This document shows, piece by piece, positions 48,078 to 60,800 of a stretch of DNA of 64,000 bases (the first letter of the stretch is position 1; every line of letters starts with the position of its first letter). Source of the DNA: Parapristionchus giblindavisi (Eukaryota; Nematoda; Chromadorea; Rhabditida; Diplogasteridae). Location: positions 1-64,000 of the forward strand of contig CALSFV010000663.1 of the NCBI GenBank assembly GCA_943737045.1, read 5' to 3'. The position numbers and the translations under genes were made by a program. The notes beneath the pieces were generated by a model that worked only from the letters and a program-made list of their open reading frames with translations, had not been told where the DNA came from and did not search any database.

Positions 48078-51000
48078 TTATTGATGATTTGCTTGATAAT
48101 ATACAGATGGACTTGTTGGATTCGATGTCTGAAATTGTATTATTATTCATAAGAGATCAAAGATCAAAGATGAAAAGAATCTTACTCCATATGTTTTCCA
48201 TGAGTGTGGTACTACATATGAAGAAGATGGAGCATAGACAGGTCGAACACTTCCAGGAACATGAAAACCAGCTACCATTGGATATGATGGAAGTGACTGA
48301 ATTCATTCAAAGTTTAAAGATCAAAGATCAAAGATCAATCTACTTACAACTTCCTCATAGAAAGCTCTTCCCGATTGATCATATTGAACTCTTGCTCTTC
48401 TAGGAGAAGCTGATCGTTCTTGTTGTTTCTTAAAGATCCAAGATCAATCATGGAAAGATCAAAGATCACTCACATTAGGTATTCTATCATAAACATTATC
48501 ATCTCCACTTCTAGAGTTATTCCTTGTAATTCTTCCATTCTTTTGTCCATTTTCATTCGATTTATCAACAACAGATTCAGGTCGTGAATCAACTTCAACT
48601 GATCTCATTTGTCTACTAGATGATCGATGAGTCCTCTGTGTCTCTGACCCTCCTGCTCTGCTTGTCTCGTGCTCTCGTCTCTTTAGAGTCGATACACAAT
48701 AAGCATCCAGACCGTATACAGGTTCTGATATCGATTCATATATTGGTTTTCAGTTATCATAATGATTTACCTATAGCCAGATATCCTGGAGGAGCAATAG
48801 ATCGAGGTACTGTATATGTGGCATATTCTACTTGATTATAGATTCTATAAAAGAAGAATATTATTATTGGATGAATGGATAGATGAATAATACCCATGAG
48901 CAGTTCGGACTGGACGAGGTGCAGTAGGAATATAATAGATACTTCCATCATCTTCCTTGCAACATGGTTCACATTTCAGAATACGAAGTATTCGAGGTGC
49001 AAATTGAGTCAACAAAATCAATAAACTGTAAATATTGATCTCTGATCTTTGATCTCCGATGTCTATGACTCACTTTGGAAGGAAGAATAAGAAATGAATG
49101 AATGAAGCACATGATGAAACAAGAAGAACCTTTAATTGGATGATTGATCTTTGATCTTTGATCTTTGATCGTTGATCTTTGATACCTTCCATATATGTTG
49201 AATGATAGGAGCATCTATAGCAAGAAGAGGAATGAAAGTGATGACAGGAACAAAAGAAGCAAATGCAACAGGAGCAAGTGTTGACTGGAATGATAATGGT
49301 ATACTGTAAAGACTATGAGATATTGATTACCTGATACGTATACTGTATTCTTTCTTTAGTTGACATATGACAACGACCAGACATTGAATAATGGAAGCAA
49401 AATGCCATCACGATTATACATGTCAAACTATTTGCTAAATATTTAATTAAATTATAAAATACTATTTCTAAGATTGTGATATACCAGCAATTCCAATAGT
49501 CATAGTGAATACATTATGAGGAACTCCCCAAAATGAAGAATATCCAATTGTTTCTATTAGAACTGCTATTGAAGTAAATAATAGAAGAAGTGATAGAATT
49601 GGTTGAGCAAAGAGTAATAGAGATAGAATAAAGATTATTCCTATTATCAAGAAGAATGTTGATGTTGTTGTTGTCATTATCTAAATATATTGATTGATTT
49701 GTTTAATTATCGATTGATTCAATCACCTCTAGATCATGTTTTAATGAGAAAATGAATGGAGCTTTAATGGATAAAGGAAGATTGGCTGATTTAGCTCGTG
49801 AAAGTAGATCATTCACTAATTCAATTCTATGAGAATATATATTATTGATTGATTGAATGAAGATGATTCAAACCTTCTAGATACTCCTTTCTGACTCAAT
49901 TCAAGATACATTCTTGATCTAACTATTTGTGTTTGGAATCGATCAAAGATTATATCATTAGAGAATCTTTTATATTGATCAGAGAGAAGAAAGACAAGAT
50001 TAACAACAGGGACGAATGTTTCCTGAATACAAAGTAGATCAATAAATCAATAAATAATGATAACTAACATGTGATATATCATATATACTCGACTTCTCAA
50101 ATCGAGCAAATTCTGTCATCCATGATACTGCTCGAGTGGCGTATTGTTCATTCTATAATAAATACTATTAATCGATAATTTTAAGAATCAATCAATCAAT
50201 TACTGACCACAGGTGATTCGAGTAGACTCATAATTGATTGTTTCGTGTTTTCATCCCAATAATCAACTGATCGATCAAATGTCAATTCAAGATATTCCTG
50301 AATATATTATCTATATCAATATTGAAATCATCCGAGTTATACTAATAATTTATCCGTTTTACTGTGGTCATGTTACCCTTTCCAAAATAACGGATGGTTA
50401 TGGTAGCTTCTTACCATATCCCCATTCACTCATTTTCCACTCCAGACCCAATACACTCCAAAATATACGCTGATGTATACGTAGCGAAATGTAACATTCA
50501 TTTACGTGATGGCATATGTGTGTAGGGCAAATGAACGACGTGAATACGCAATAGTAATCAAAATTCAATTTTCATAGAGGAAAATGCGTTATGTGCCGCT
50601 ATGTCGCACTATGCTGCATAACACATTTTGGGAAGGCTAATGTACACATGTAAAATTAAAATTTATGAAATTCGAGTTATATAATTATAAATTTTTGTTT
50701 GGTTCATGAGAATAAATATGATATCTCTCGATTAACGTCACATAATTTCCTTTAACTTCCTATACTAACTAAATGATCATTTGATATTCAATGTAAACAT
50801 AATTCAATGAATACGATATGAATATATCATTTATGGAATATTTCTCACTAATAATCAATGAATCAAACCTCAGTATGACCGAATAAAGAACGGAAGTTTG
50901 ACATATATCGATTAGTTGATGATGATGAAGGAACGAAATATTCCTCTCTACAAATAATTTGAATCATATACTTGGATGGGGAAAGTTCTTGTTAGATGGT

Positions 51001-54000
51001 CAAAATGTGTTCCATAAACCTTCTTGACAGAACGCTCGAAAAGATTATTGATAAGGTTACACTACCTTTAAGGGGAAATAAATAATATCAGTCATTAGTT
51101 ACCGTAATTCAATATTTGCATTAAGACATCCTCCAATTGCAAAGATGAAATAAGCGGAACAGATAAATACAATTGGGTAACGGAAATGAGGATGAACAAG
51201 AAAGGCACCTTAATCATCATAATTTAGTTATTTCAATAATTATTTATTTTGATGTGCTATTAAATAGTTTTTCTTATTTTTACATTTTAGCGTACCAATT
51301 GATCTTATGCTCTTCAAAATTATAGTTACGAGAAACACTATTCACATGATTTCTCTTAAATTTCGCCCATATTTTCAGTGATGTGGATCTTAGTGAGGCT
51401 GGCTGTGTAAAAGCAAATCTTCCGTAATTTATGTCTGTAATAGGTCAATTGGCGAAAAAATTACGCAAATACTCATTTTCCCCAAAAAGACATAAATTCA
51501 ATAATTATATGGCATTAAATGGTGTTATTTCATATATTTCATATAAACTCCATTTTGTCATATTTTATTCTTTTTTTTTATATCAGAAAATCTATTTTGT
51601 TGAATGACCCACAATGGCTAACTGGAGATTTTCTAATACAACGAATAAATGTTGATAAAATGGAGTTTATATGGTAGCACTCTTCCCAAAATATCTTATT
51701 CATCCCAGATTCAATTAATCAATTCAAGGCGTTTTAGGAAAAATGAGCATTTACGTATTTTTTCGCCTTTTAATTGACGAATTACTGACGTTTGCTTTTT
51801 ACACATAAGAGAGTTTCACTAAGATACGAAAAACATGGACGAAATTTAAGTGGAATCATGTGAATATTGTCCCTTATGAGAATATTTGAAGATAAAGAGA
51901 ATATATGGATGATGTATACCAATGGATCGAGTTATTGATGGACGAGAATCAAGAAGACGATCATGTAGAGAGAACATTGAGAATGAATCGAAGATTGCAA
52001 TTTGAGGAGCTACAAAAGATCAAAGATCAAAGATCAAAGATCAAAGATCAAATAGTAATAGATAGTAAAGTGAATGATTGATTTGTTTGTATAGTTATGA
52101 TATAGATAACAATAAATCATACCACAGTATTGAGTATCACCCGTCTTACACAATTCATACCATTTCATTCCTTCTGATTCACGTTTACCTACAACGACAA
52201 CATTATCATTATTATATATCATATTATGTACTCAGACAAAATATAGAAAAGAAGTTGTTCTTTTGTTTGAAGAAGATTTGAAACTAACCAGAAAGGAAGA
52301 TAGCCACTGCACAGAAGAATACAGTTAGAGATACTAATATAATGATACCAGAAGATAGAAGGAAGAATGATTCTTTGATTAGAGGAGTCTTGATATAGAT
52401 ACCACCTATTACTGAAAGTAGAAGAGGATGGTGAGAGCAGAGGGTCATGAGAGAGGTAGAGGGAGAGGAGGAGAGGAGAGGAGGAGAGGGAGACAGGGAG
52501 GGAGAGGGAGAGAGGGAGGGAGAGGGAGAGAGAGGGAGAGGTAGAGGAGGGGAGAATAGAAGCCTCTAAAGGTACGACGTGTATCCTAGATGCAATTGAC
52601 AACGGATTTGATTGACGTAGTAGAGAAGGAGGAGGAAACCATGATATATGATATGATTGAACTAACAGAAAGGAATGATGATAACAATAGATGATAAGAC
52701 AATTCCAGGTAGATCATGAGCCATAATAAATGCCATCTTCTCTCCTTAATATATTAATTAATTGTTTAATTGAAGAATAATCTTACCAGGATGCATGGCA
52801 GCTGCAGAGAATTTAGACCAAGAAAGATGGAATGAATAAATGAAAACGATTCCAATTCCTTAAAGGAAATAGAATGAACAATATTCGTTATAATTGAAAC
52901 TTACCAATTATAATGAAGAAGATTGGAAAAGCGAACGTTTGAATATGGGAATTCACTGAAAATTAAGAGAAATTATTGAAATATTCAAATATTTACAATA
53001 AAAAAAGGGAATTGTTTGAAACGGAAGATGATATTTTATTCCAATTAAATAAATATGAAATTAGACTGATTCTAACTGATGAAATGTAGTGAAAATGAAG
53101 CTGAACAAGCAGCGAGAAGAGATAATCCCATTGATATTCCAACCATTGGTTTACTCTATAATCAATATTATTGATTGATTATTGATTGTTTGAATGAATG
53201 AACTACCTGATATGCATTAGGACCGAATACTGAGAGTAAACAGAATAGAGCCAGAACGCAAGAAGAAACGATTAACCATGAATAGGTTTCACTGAAAATA
53301 CAAAATTAATATCTCCCATTATGGAATCTTTTTCGAACTTTTGATGGAAGGAAATGATCATATTTATTAAATGCCACAAACAAACCAAAAATTGTAGATA
53401 TGAAGAATCTTTAATGTATTTAATGTATTATTGATAACTAACCACAATGAAATCAATGATGAATTTATAAACTCCCCATAACTCCATTTATCAATTATTA
53501 GATTAGGATTAGTGGCTGATTCTGTATCCACCTACACAAAAGATCGTTGAATATTCATTAATTGATCTTTGATCTTTTACTTGATGTTTGAAGTTGACTC
53601 TCCATTTTCTCATCATATCATTTGAAGTATTTGGTTGAAGTCTAAAAGAAGTCTTCAATCCTCTTGCAAATGTTATAGCTCCATCCATATCTGTATCTAC
53701 TCCTAAAATCAGTTTATAATATATCTAAAATGAAATAGTATATGATACCTCCAATAGAATGACCAAGATATAATCGAGTGACGTTGTTTGTTTCCTTTGA
53801 TGTTGTAATGAACATCTCTGGATAAGTCACTGATATTTCTTGTGATTTCTGAAAATGGAAAAATAATCAATTAAATTATTTCAAGATATCCATCAATTAT
53901 AATATCAGCTCTCGGAGGATTTACTCCCTTTACTTTCCCCTTTCTTTTGGTTTAATACATAACCAATATTGTAAATAATAATATACCTTTAATAGTCGAT

Positions 54001-55260
54001 CAATAAGTCCTTTAGAACCTTCACAATCTCGAACACATAATTCTTCCCACTATATTATATTTATTATTTCATTCATTTTCAGGAGAAAATAATTTTTAAA
54101 AAAACTTACAGCATTTTCATTAGAATCAAAACCTTCGACTCTTCTTTTTAATTGAAGAAATGATTCAACGTTTTCCTTATGAAGAATTGTCTCTTTTTCA
54201 TCTCTGAAATTAAAATAAATATTTCTATTTTTATTCTTTTTCTCAATGTTTCATAGATATAATGGAATGAAGATTAGATTGTTTATCCCATTAGAGAATG
54301 ATCATTAGAACTTTCACCTACGAGATATGATTGAGAGATGGAATGAAAGGTTGAAGAATAGGGAGAGGGAGAAAGACGGATATGCAAAGGGAGAGGGAGA
54401 GTGAAGGAGAGGAAACGGATGTATAATATAGAGGTGATAAGATATAAAAGTGATAAACTTACATGGAAGTAATTATAATAGAATATGAATAAGGAGATAT
54501 TCTATTGATTGAATCAAAGTTTGAATTAGATTCATTGAATGAAATAAGAGGACGATCATTTAGAGGATATATTGATACTATAAAAGAAGAATGAAAGAAT
54601 GAATAAAATGAATAATGATACCATGACTACTAAATGAATTTCCATCTGATATAAATGATGAGAAATCTATTCCAATTGATACATTATCTTTCCAATAGAA
54701 AGATGGAGCTATCAATCCTATTATAAGTAATAATGGAAGAATCTATAATGATATCATTATATATTCATAGAAAGAATATGTAAGTTACTATGAAAATAGT
54801 TGGTTTATTAGAGATAATCTTTCCCATGAACCAAAATAATCGACGAAGTCCGATTTCAAATATTCGAAGAGAGTGAATACGATGAACTCCACTTACATTA
54901 CCTACTATATCAATAAGATATATTAATGAATGAATGAATGAATGAATACCTGATCTTCCTTTTCGTCCTCGTCCTTCTTCTGTTATCTCCATCTTTTGAA
55001 TATATGGTGATACCTAATACATCAAGAATCAGTAAAAGATCAAAGATAAAAGATTATAAGACCAACTTGTAAATCGTTTGGAGGTGCAAAAACAGGTTGA
55101 CGAAGAAGAGATCCAACTGAATATTCTCCACGCATTCCTATTAACAAAATTGTAAATATTACATATATAATAAATATAATAATATTTAAATGAGATAATA
55201 ATTCATACCAGCACTTGAATATGTCCGTGGGGTCTCATCAGAAGAAGACCCTTCTTGCAT
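48078..55260 (-). CDS. Patched-related RND-family protein (12 TM, sterol-sensing-type domain)
   Basis: Roughly 1,000 residues in about 26 exons, from ATG at 55260 (directly after an ATCTTAG acceptor-like site) to TAA at 48080-48078. Layout of a Patched/PTR protein: TM1 (about 54690-54800, ISNKPTIFIILPLLLIIGLI), a large extracellular loop with IDFSSFISDG and WRVNF, TM2-6 (53290-52300, including VGISMGLSLLAACSASFSL and FPIFFIIIGIGIVFIYSFH), second loop with FDSFSMFS, TM7 (about 51122-51212, YPIVFICSAYFIFAIGG), and TM8-12 (49740-49000, FFLIIGIIFILSLLLFA, FTMTIGIAAN, FASFVPVITFIPLL, FIHFLFFLPNLLILLTQFAP). The cytoplasmic tail is Ser/Arg/Pro-rich. Relatives move or bind lipids and, in nematodes, often serve cuticle and epithelial trafficking. 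Here both acidic TM positions of the RND proton relay appear missing. Which subfamily (PTR, PTCHD, Dispatched) is undecided. Confidence 0.85.
51325..51895. mobile_element. Old palindromic element in an intron of the Patched-related gene
   Basis: Imperfect inverted repeats: ATTCACATGATTTCTCTTAAATTTCG (left, about 51340) is mirrored by the complement near 51880, and TGTGTAAAAGCAAA by the complement near 51800. Many mismatches, so older than the other palindromes here. It sits in the intron between the exons near 51950 and 51212. Confidence 0.7.
52436..52560 (-). repeat. GA-rich (CT on coding strand) tract in an intron of the Patched-related gene
   Basis: Imperfect GAGAGG/GGGAGA hexamer tract on the plus strand, so a pyrimidine tract in the transcript. 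It belongs to the intron between the exon ending near 52640 and that ending near 52388; the apparent Ser/Pro/Leu frame across it is not coding. Confidence 0.85.
54358..54412 (-). repeat. Short GA-rich tract in an intron of the Patched-related gene
   Basis: GGGAGAGGGAGAAAG-type sequence on the plus strand inside an intron; the same class as the other GA/CT tracts. Confidence 0.65.
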
Positions 55261-55974
55261 CTAAGATTATATGAAATCAATCGATAAATTCAATCGATTA
55301 TTAAGACAAAAAATCAATTTTTAATTATGATCTTTCATATCAAGAAATAATCGAAAGAAGTCATAAATAAATACTTATATTCGTTATGAAACATATCAAA
55401 ACAGAGACAATTGAATAATAGACAAAAAATATGTATTTGAATATGAATGGTTGTATAAATGAAGATGAATAAACGTTCTATTGAATGTACTTATAGTATA
55501 AGTAGATGAGTATATATGGATTAATGATACAATTCTTTATCTATCTATCATTTCTCTTCTAATCTCTCTATCTATGTATTCATTCTCATTCTAATTACTC
55601 AATTCTCTTCATTCTAAATCGGTCAATCACTCAATCAATTCACTTCATTCAATCTATACAAAAAGACGCCGATACATAATTAAAGTACTATTCCTTTAAT
55701 CAAATTTTAATACTTGATGATTATGGAATTCATAATTGAATGAATGAATAAGTAAACATCTAAGAAACTCTAAAATATGATCTACAACGGAAGGAATATA
55801 TTATATGATTACAAATATGAGATATGGTAAAATGATGAGACAATTGAGATACAGTACATGATAAGTATGAAAAGACAATGAAAAGTGTACAGAAGATTTG
55901 AAATGAAGAATGAGATTGTATACATATAGTTCCAAGATGTGAAATGATAAGGTCTCTTAATAGGAGAGATTCTA

Positions 55975-56290
55975 GAGGGAGAGAGAGAGAGAGAGGTAGA
56001 AAGGGAGAGGAAGAGGGAGAGATAGAGGGAGAGGAAGAGGTAGAGGGAGAGAAAGGGAGAGGGAGAGAGAGAGGGAGAGAGAGAATGTGAAGTTCTTTCC
56101 CTATTCTCCATTACGTTCTTGACCCATTTGTGAATTGTATAGGCAATGAGTGATAGAGTGATAGTAAGAGATCATCAGTGATAGAAGATGACGAGAGAGG
56201 GAGAGAGAGGGAGAGAGAGGGAGAGAGAGAGAGGGAGAGAGAGGAGAGAGAGAGGAAGAGGGAAGGAGAGGTAGAGAGAGAGAGGGAGGA
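55975..56290 (-). repeat. GA-rich tracts upstream of the Patched-related gene
   Basis: Two blocks (about 55975-56090 and 56186-56290) of GAGAGG/GGGAGA units separated by ordinary sequence. CT-rich on the coding strand of the gene that starts at 55260. Confidence 0.85.
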
Positions 56291-57659
56291 AAAAGTATGA
56301 CGATAGAGGAAGTGCCCTGAAGTTATTTATTTCCATTTATGTTGTATACATTGTAGACAATTAGAGAAATCGAATCAGACAATATTTCAAATGTTTAAAA
56401 TATAACGTAGAATGTTAACATTAAAGGATAACCCCTCGAGTCCTTTCGTGGCAAAACAGAACTATATGAAACACTTCCTTGAATACAAAAAGAATTTCTC
56501 TGAAATTATAACCCGTAATCCTCGTTGAACGTTCATCAGTGGAAGGAGAATTTGAAGAATAAATGTATAGAATATTGAAAACGTTGATCGAAAGCATTGA
56601 GTAACGATTGACTTAGAGAATATAATGTCATAATAAAATTATGAATGAAAGAAGAGTAAATGAATTGATGTCGAAATGGAATAATACGATAATATTGATT
56701 GAGATGTAGTTATGATATTATTATTATCGATTCATTTATCCTATACATATTTCACTTCTTAAATAAGTTGATTGATTGTCTTCCGAAAATGAAAAATAAG
56801 TCATTTATCGTAAACTTGTTGTATTATTGAGCATTTCTTGAATATTTAGGAGAATCCATACCTTGTAATAGTAGCAAAAGAATATTAAATAATACTGATA
56901 GATATGATTACATATAGTCCCCAAACTTATTTTTATCATATCATATCTTTCCCATTTCATAATAATTTAATCCCACTAATATTCATATGCTTCGTAGTAA
57001 TTTCTTATAATGATCTACTATCCATTTTATGATCAAGAATTATTTCATTTCACACCTAAATTTCTATGATCTCGAACGAATATTGATTGATGAAATGTTA
57101 TGAATATGGAATGAATAGTTCATTCATGTAGATTATTCATCGTATATTACTGATTTCATATTTGTTAGACTCATTTGTAATCCATTCGTTGATTCATTAT
57201 TCTTATTCCTTCTTCTAATTATATTCAATACTTTATCAACAGAAGAAATTAGAAAATGAGAAGATAGAAGATAATTAACTTCTTCATAAATTTCTCTTCT
57301 TTCTCATTGAGTAATTCATTTAATCTTCTCAATCCTTTTTTCTTCATGAGATACATTGATATATTACCTTCTGTGTCTGGATTTTGGTTACAATTCAATA
57401 TATTCATCAATATACTTCAGTAATTTTGTTGTGAAACAAATTAGTACTATATCGCTTCCTTTCTTCTTCGATTGTTTGAAATTTTTTTTTGAGACTCAAT
57501 GCTTGGTATTGAAAATGAGTCTCATTCATAAAAATATAAAATAAATTTAAATGAAATGTATTTCCTCAACAAATTCAATGAGTTTTCCTTGTATGAAGAT
57601 CTTATTTCACTGAATACTACTTGCATTGTTTGGTCACATCTCACGTCTTCCTCCCCCCC

Positions 57660-57810
57660 CCCCACCCTCAGTCTCCCTCTTTCCCTCTCCCTCTCCCTCT
57701 CCCTCTCCCTCTCTCCCTCTCCCTCTCCCTCTCCCTCTCCCTCTCCCTCTCCCTCTCCCTCTCCCTCTCTCCCTCTCCCTCTCTCCCTCTCCCTCTCCCC
57801 CTTAGTCTCT
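57660..57810 (+). repeat. (CTCCCT)n tract upstream of the Kunitz gene
   Basis: Near-perfect CTCCCT hexamers, with some CTCTCCCT slips, ending about 50 nt before the ATG at 57860; preceded by a C-run at 57650-57663. Frames across it are compositional artefacts. Confidence 0.95.
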
Positions 57811-57859
57811 CCCTCTCCCTTTTCGATCTAACCTCTTCTAACCTTCGTGATCTACTTCA

Positions 57860-60800
57860 ATGTTTCTTCATCTTCTTTTGATTTGTCTCATAACTCCTTC
57901 ACTAAGTCGATCATTCTGTGATAGAAGAAGAAAGTAAATCTAATCTATTCTATCATAATCATTTATTATAAAGTTAATTTAAGTTCTCATTGTAATCAAA
58001 GACAAGAACCAATAAGAAAAGATGATGAGATCCCATGGAATCGAGGAGGTTAACGATATAACTCATTTATTCATCATATTTATCTTTTTCTTGCTATACC
58101 TCCTTTATATTCAGATTTAAATGGAGGAAGAGATAGAGAGAATGGATTGGCTGGGAAAAGAAAGGTTTCATCAATATTTATGATTATGAATATTATCGAT
58201 TGATTTAAGCTACGTCCTGTTGAAGAAGAAATAGATAATAATCTACCATTGGGAAGTATTCCAATGAGTAATCTAGCTAGTGGATCGACTTTAGTTGGAG
58301 AGGTTATGTATATTCATCAATCAATTATTTAAATAATCAATCTATTTTAGATGTGCAGAGAAAATATCGGTTGTGTACAGGGAGCTTTATGTGAGGAAGG
58401 AAGGTATACTGTAATCATTAGATTATTGTTTGATTATATTATACATTCTATCTATATTCTATCTTCGTGACCAATGAGAGACCTTTGTAGATGCAAATGT
58501 ATGATGAGCCATGTACAGATCGATAGTTATTGTTGGAAGAGTAAGATAATAAAGATCAAAGATCAAAGATCAAAGATAATATGATTAAGGAATGAATCCA
58601 GAAGAATCAGGATGTACATATGATTCACAATGTGAATCAGTTTCACCTGGTAGTAGATGTATCTTCTCCATTTGTCGTTGTAATGGAAGCAGAGCTCCAT
58701 CTCCAACAAGAGAAGGACCTGTTTGTCATCCACAAGGTTATTATTATTATTATATTTATATTAATATTAATATTATTAAAGGTCATTGTCCTACAAATGG
58801 TGTCAATTCGTTATTATATAATAGAAATTCAGCCAATTTGGCTCAATGTTTCTTCTTTGATGGAGAAACAGACAGAAGAGCAGCTAAGGTTTATTTATTA
58901 TTTTAATAATTAATATTTACTCAAATATTTAAGTTTATCGGATGTGATGATTTTCCTGAAGTTTATGACTGTATTGATGGTTTATGTTGCCCTTCTAGAG
59001 GTATATATTGATTATTGAATACTATGGATCATCTTCTTTTCTTTCGTGAGAAGAAGAGGATGAAGACTATATTGTTTGATGTTTACTTCAGAATCACGGA
59101 AAGAAGACATTGGTCACTATTCCTATTCACTCTATCTTCCTATTATGTACCTCTCCCCCTCCCTATATCTCTCTCTCCCCTTCCCTCTCTCCTTCTCCCT
59201 CTCTCCCTCTCACCTCTTTCTCCTTCTCTCTCCCTCTCTCTCCCTTTACTCTCCCTCTCCTTTTCCATTTGAAAAAGAACACCCGCATTAGCTTTGCACA
59301 CAGAGATGAGCTTTTCTCTATAAGAAATTCATGAAAAACGATTAGATTCGATCTCCAAGAAAATAGATTAAAGAATAGTACAAAGTGTGTACATCAGATA
59401 CACCGAAAATATTTTAGAATTTTTGTTTTCAGCTTTGACTTGTATTCAACCAATGGACCCTGGAGATGAATTAGGTGGAAATAAAGGAAATATTTCTCAG
59501 GTTGATCTTTGATCTTTGATCTTTGATCTTCAGTCTCGATTGAATATCTTTGTAGGTTCCTTTGATTCGATGGTTCTTCAATCCAATAACGTATACTTGT
59601 GAGAAATTTGAATTCACTGGAATTGGAGGAAATTCGAATAATTTTATTACATTATCTCATTGTGAAAGTTATTGTGTACTTAGTATGGATTCATATTTAT
59701 TATTTTAAATATTAAAATAAATTGAGGATGTCCGAGAGGTCAACCACAATTGGATGTATCTATCCATGAAGGAGATCCATTAACTAGTTTAGCTCTTTCA
59801 TGTTTAGAAGATAAGTAAGTCATCATTTAAGTATATGGTTTCAACACCAACATGAGTGTTGAATCAATAATCACGAGATAAGTTCACGACTCCATCTGAA
59901 CTTGTCTACAAAATGACACAAAATTTAAAACCTCTTTCTCGAATCCAGTGTCGATTGGGCAACTTTTTCTAACTAATTCGTAAACATCATCGACAACTAA
60001 TTCTAGTCATGCTATTGCCAACTCAAAATGCGGGGGCTGACTTGAGACCATCCTCTTGTTTAAGGATAAGTAAATCACGTAAAACATAATTCCATAGGGT
60101 TTATTGCATAGAAGATAAATAATTAACTTCTGAATCATCGTCCCTAACGTCATGGATATTTCAGAAGTTCTTGTGATTCTGATCGTTTCACATGCACTCA
60201 TATCCATTCTCAAGCCTTTTGTTGTCCTTCACCTTGTGAGTTCAAATTGATCTTTGATCTTTGATCTCCAATGATAATTTCAGCTTTCATATGTTCTGAA
60301 TTCGGTGGATTGAGTGAAGAAACAGTAGATCTTCTCTCTCAGCCTCTATCAACTCCATATTCAGCAGGTTCAAATAAACAGGGACAAGCTTCAGTTACAA
60401 GGTTTATAAAAATTATTAACTAAAATATAATGTATTTTTTTCTAAATGATAAATATGAATATTGAGATGGTATTGGAATCGTGTGGAACGTCGTTGTCGA
60501 TCTTTTCGTTATTTCGGTCAAGGAGGAAACTTTAATAACTTTCTATCTGAATCACATTGTTCTGATTTCTGTACTAAATGTGAAGAGATTATATCCATTC
60601 AATCAATTAATAATATCTTCTTTTCAGCTTTATGTCCATCTGGAACAGCTTTAAGAGATACATCTGGTTAGTTTTTAAATCTTTTCATATATCAATTCTT
60701 CTTGAATAGAGAATGTTGTGAATACCTTATTGATCTATCTCTAATCGATAATCTATCTAGGTTCTCATATAGAATGTTCATCATCATCTCAATGTCCTCG

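Larger units (their letters stand above)
55261..57859. other. Divergent intergenic region between the Patched-related and Kunitz genes
   Basis: The two genes are transcribed away from each other, so both promoters should lie here. Polypurine (plus strand) tracts occur at 55975-56090 and 56186-56290 on the Patched-related side, and a CT tract at 57660-57810 on the Kunitz side: in each case pyrimidine-rich on the coding strand. The 56300-57640 stretch is AT-rich without recognisable genes. Confidence 0.6.

Noticed and set aside
57556..57881. Ser-Pro-Leu repeat frames before the Kunitz gene
   Set aside because: They run through the CTCCCT tract. Only the last part, from the ATG at 57860 in another frame, is used as the gene start.
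58022..58048. ATG at 58022 as the Kunitz gene start
   Set aside because: Its frame meets TAA at the start of the next exon (about 58115), whereas the frame from the signal-peptide ATG at 57860 continues correctly.
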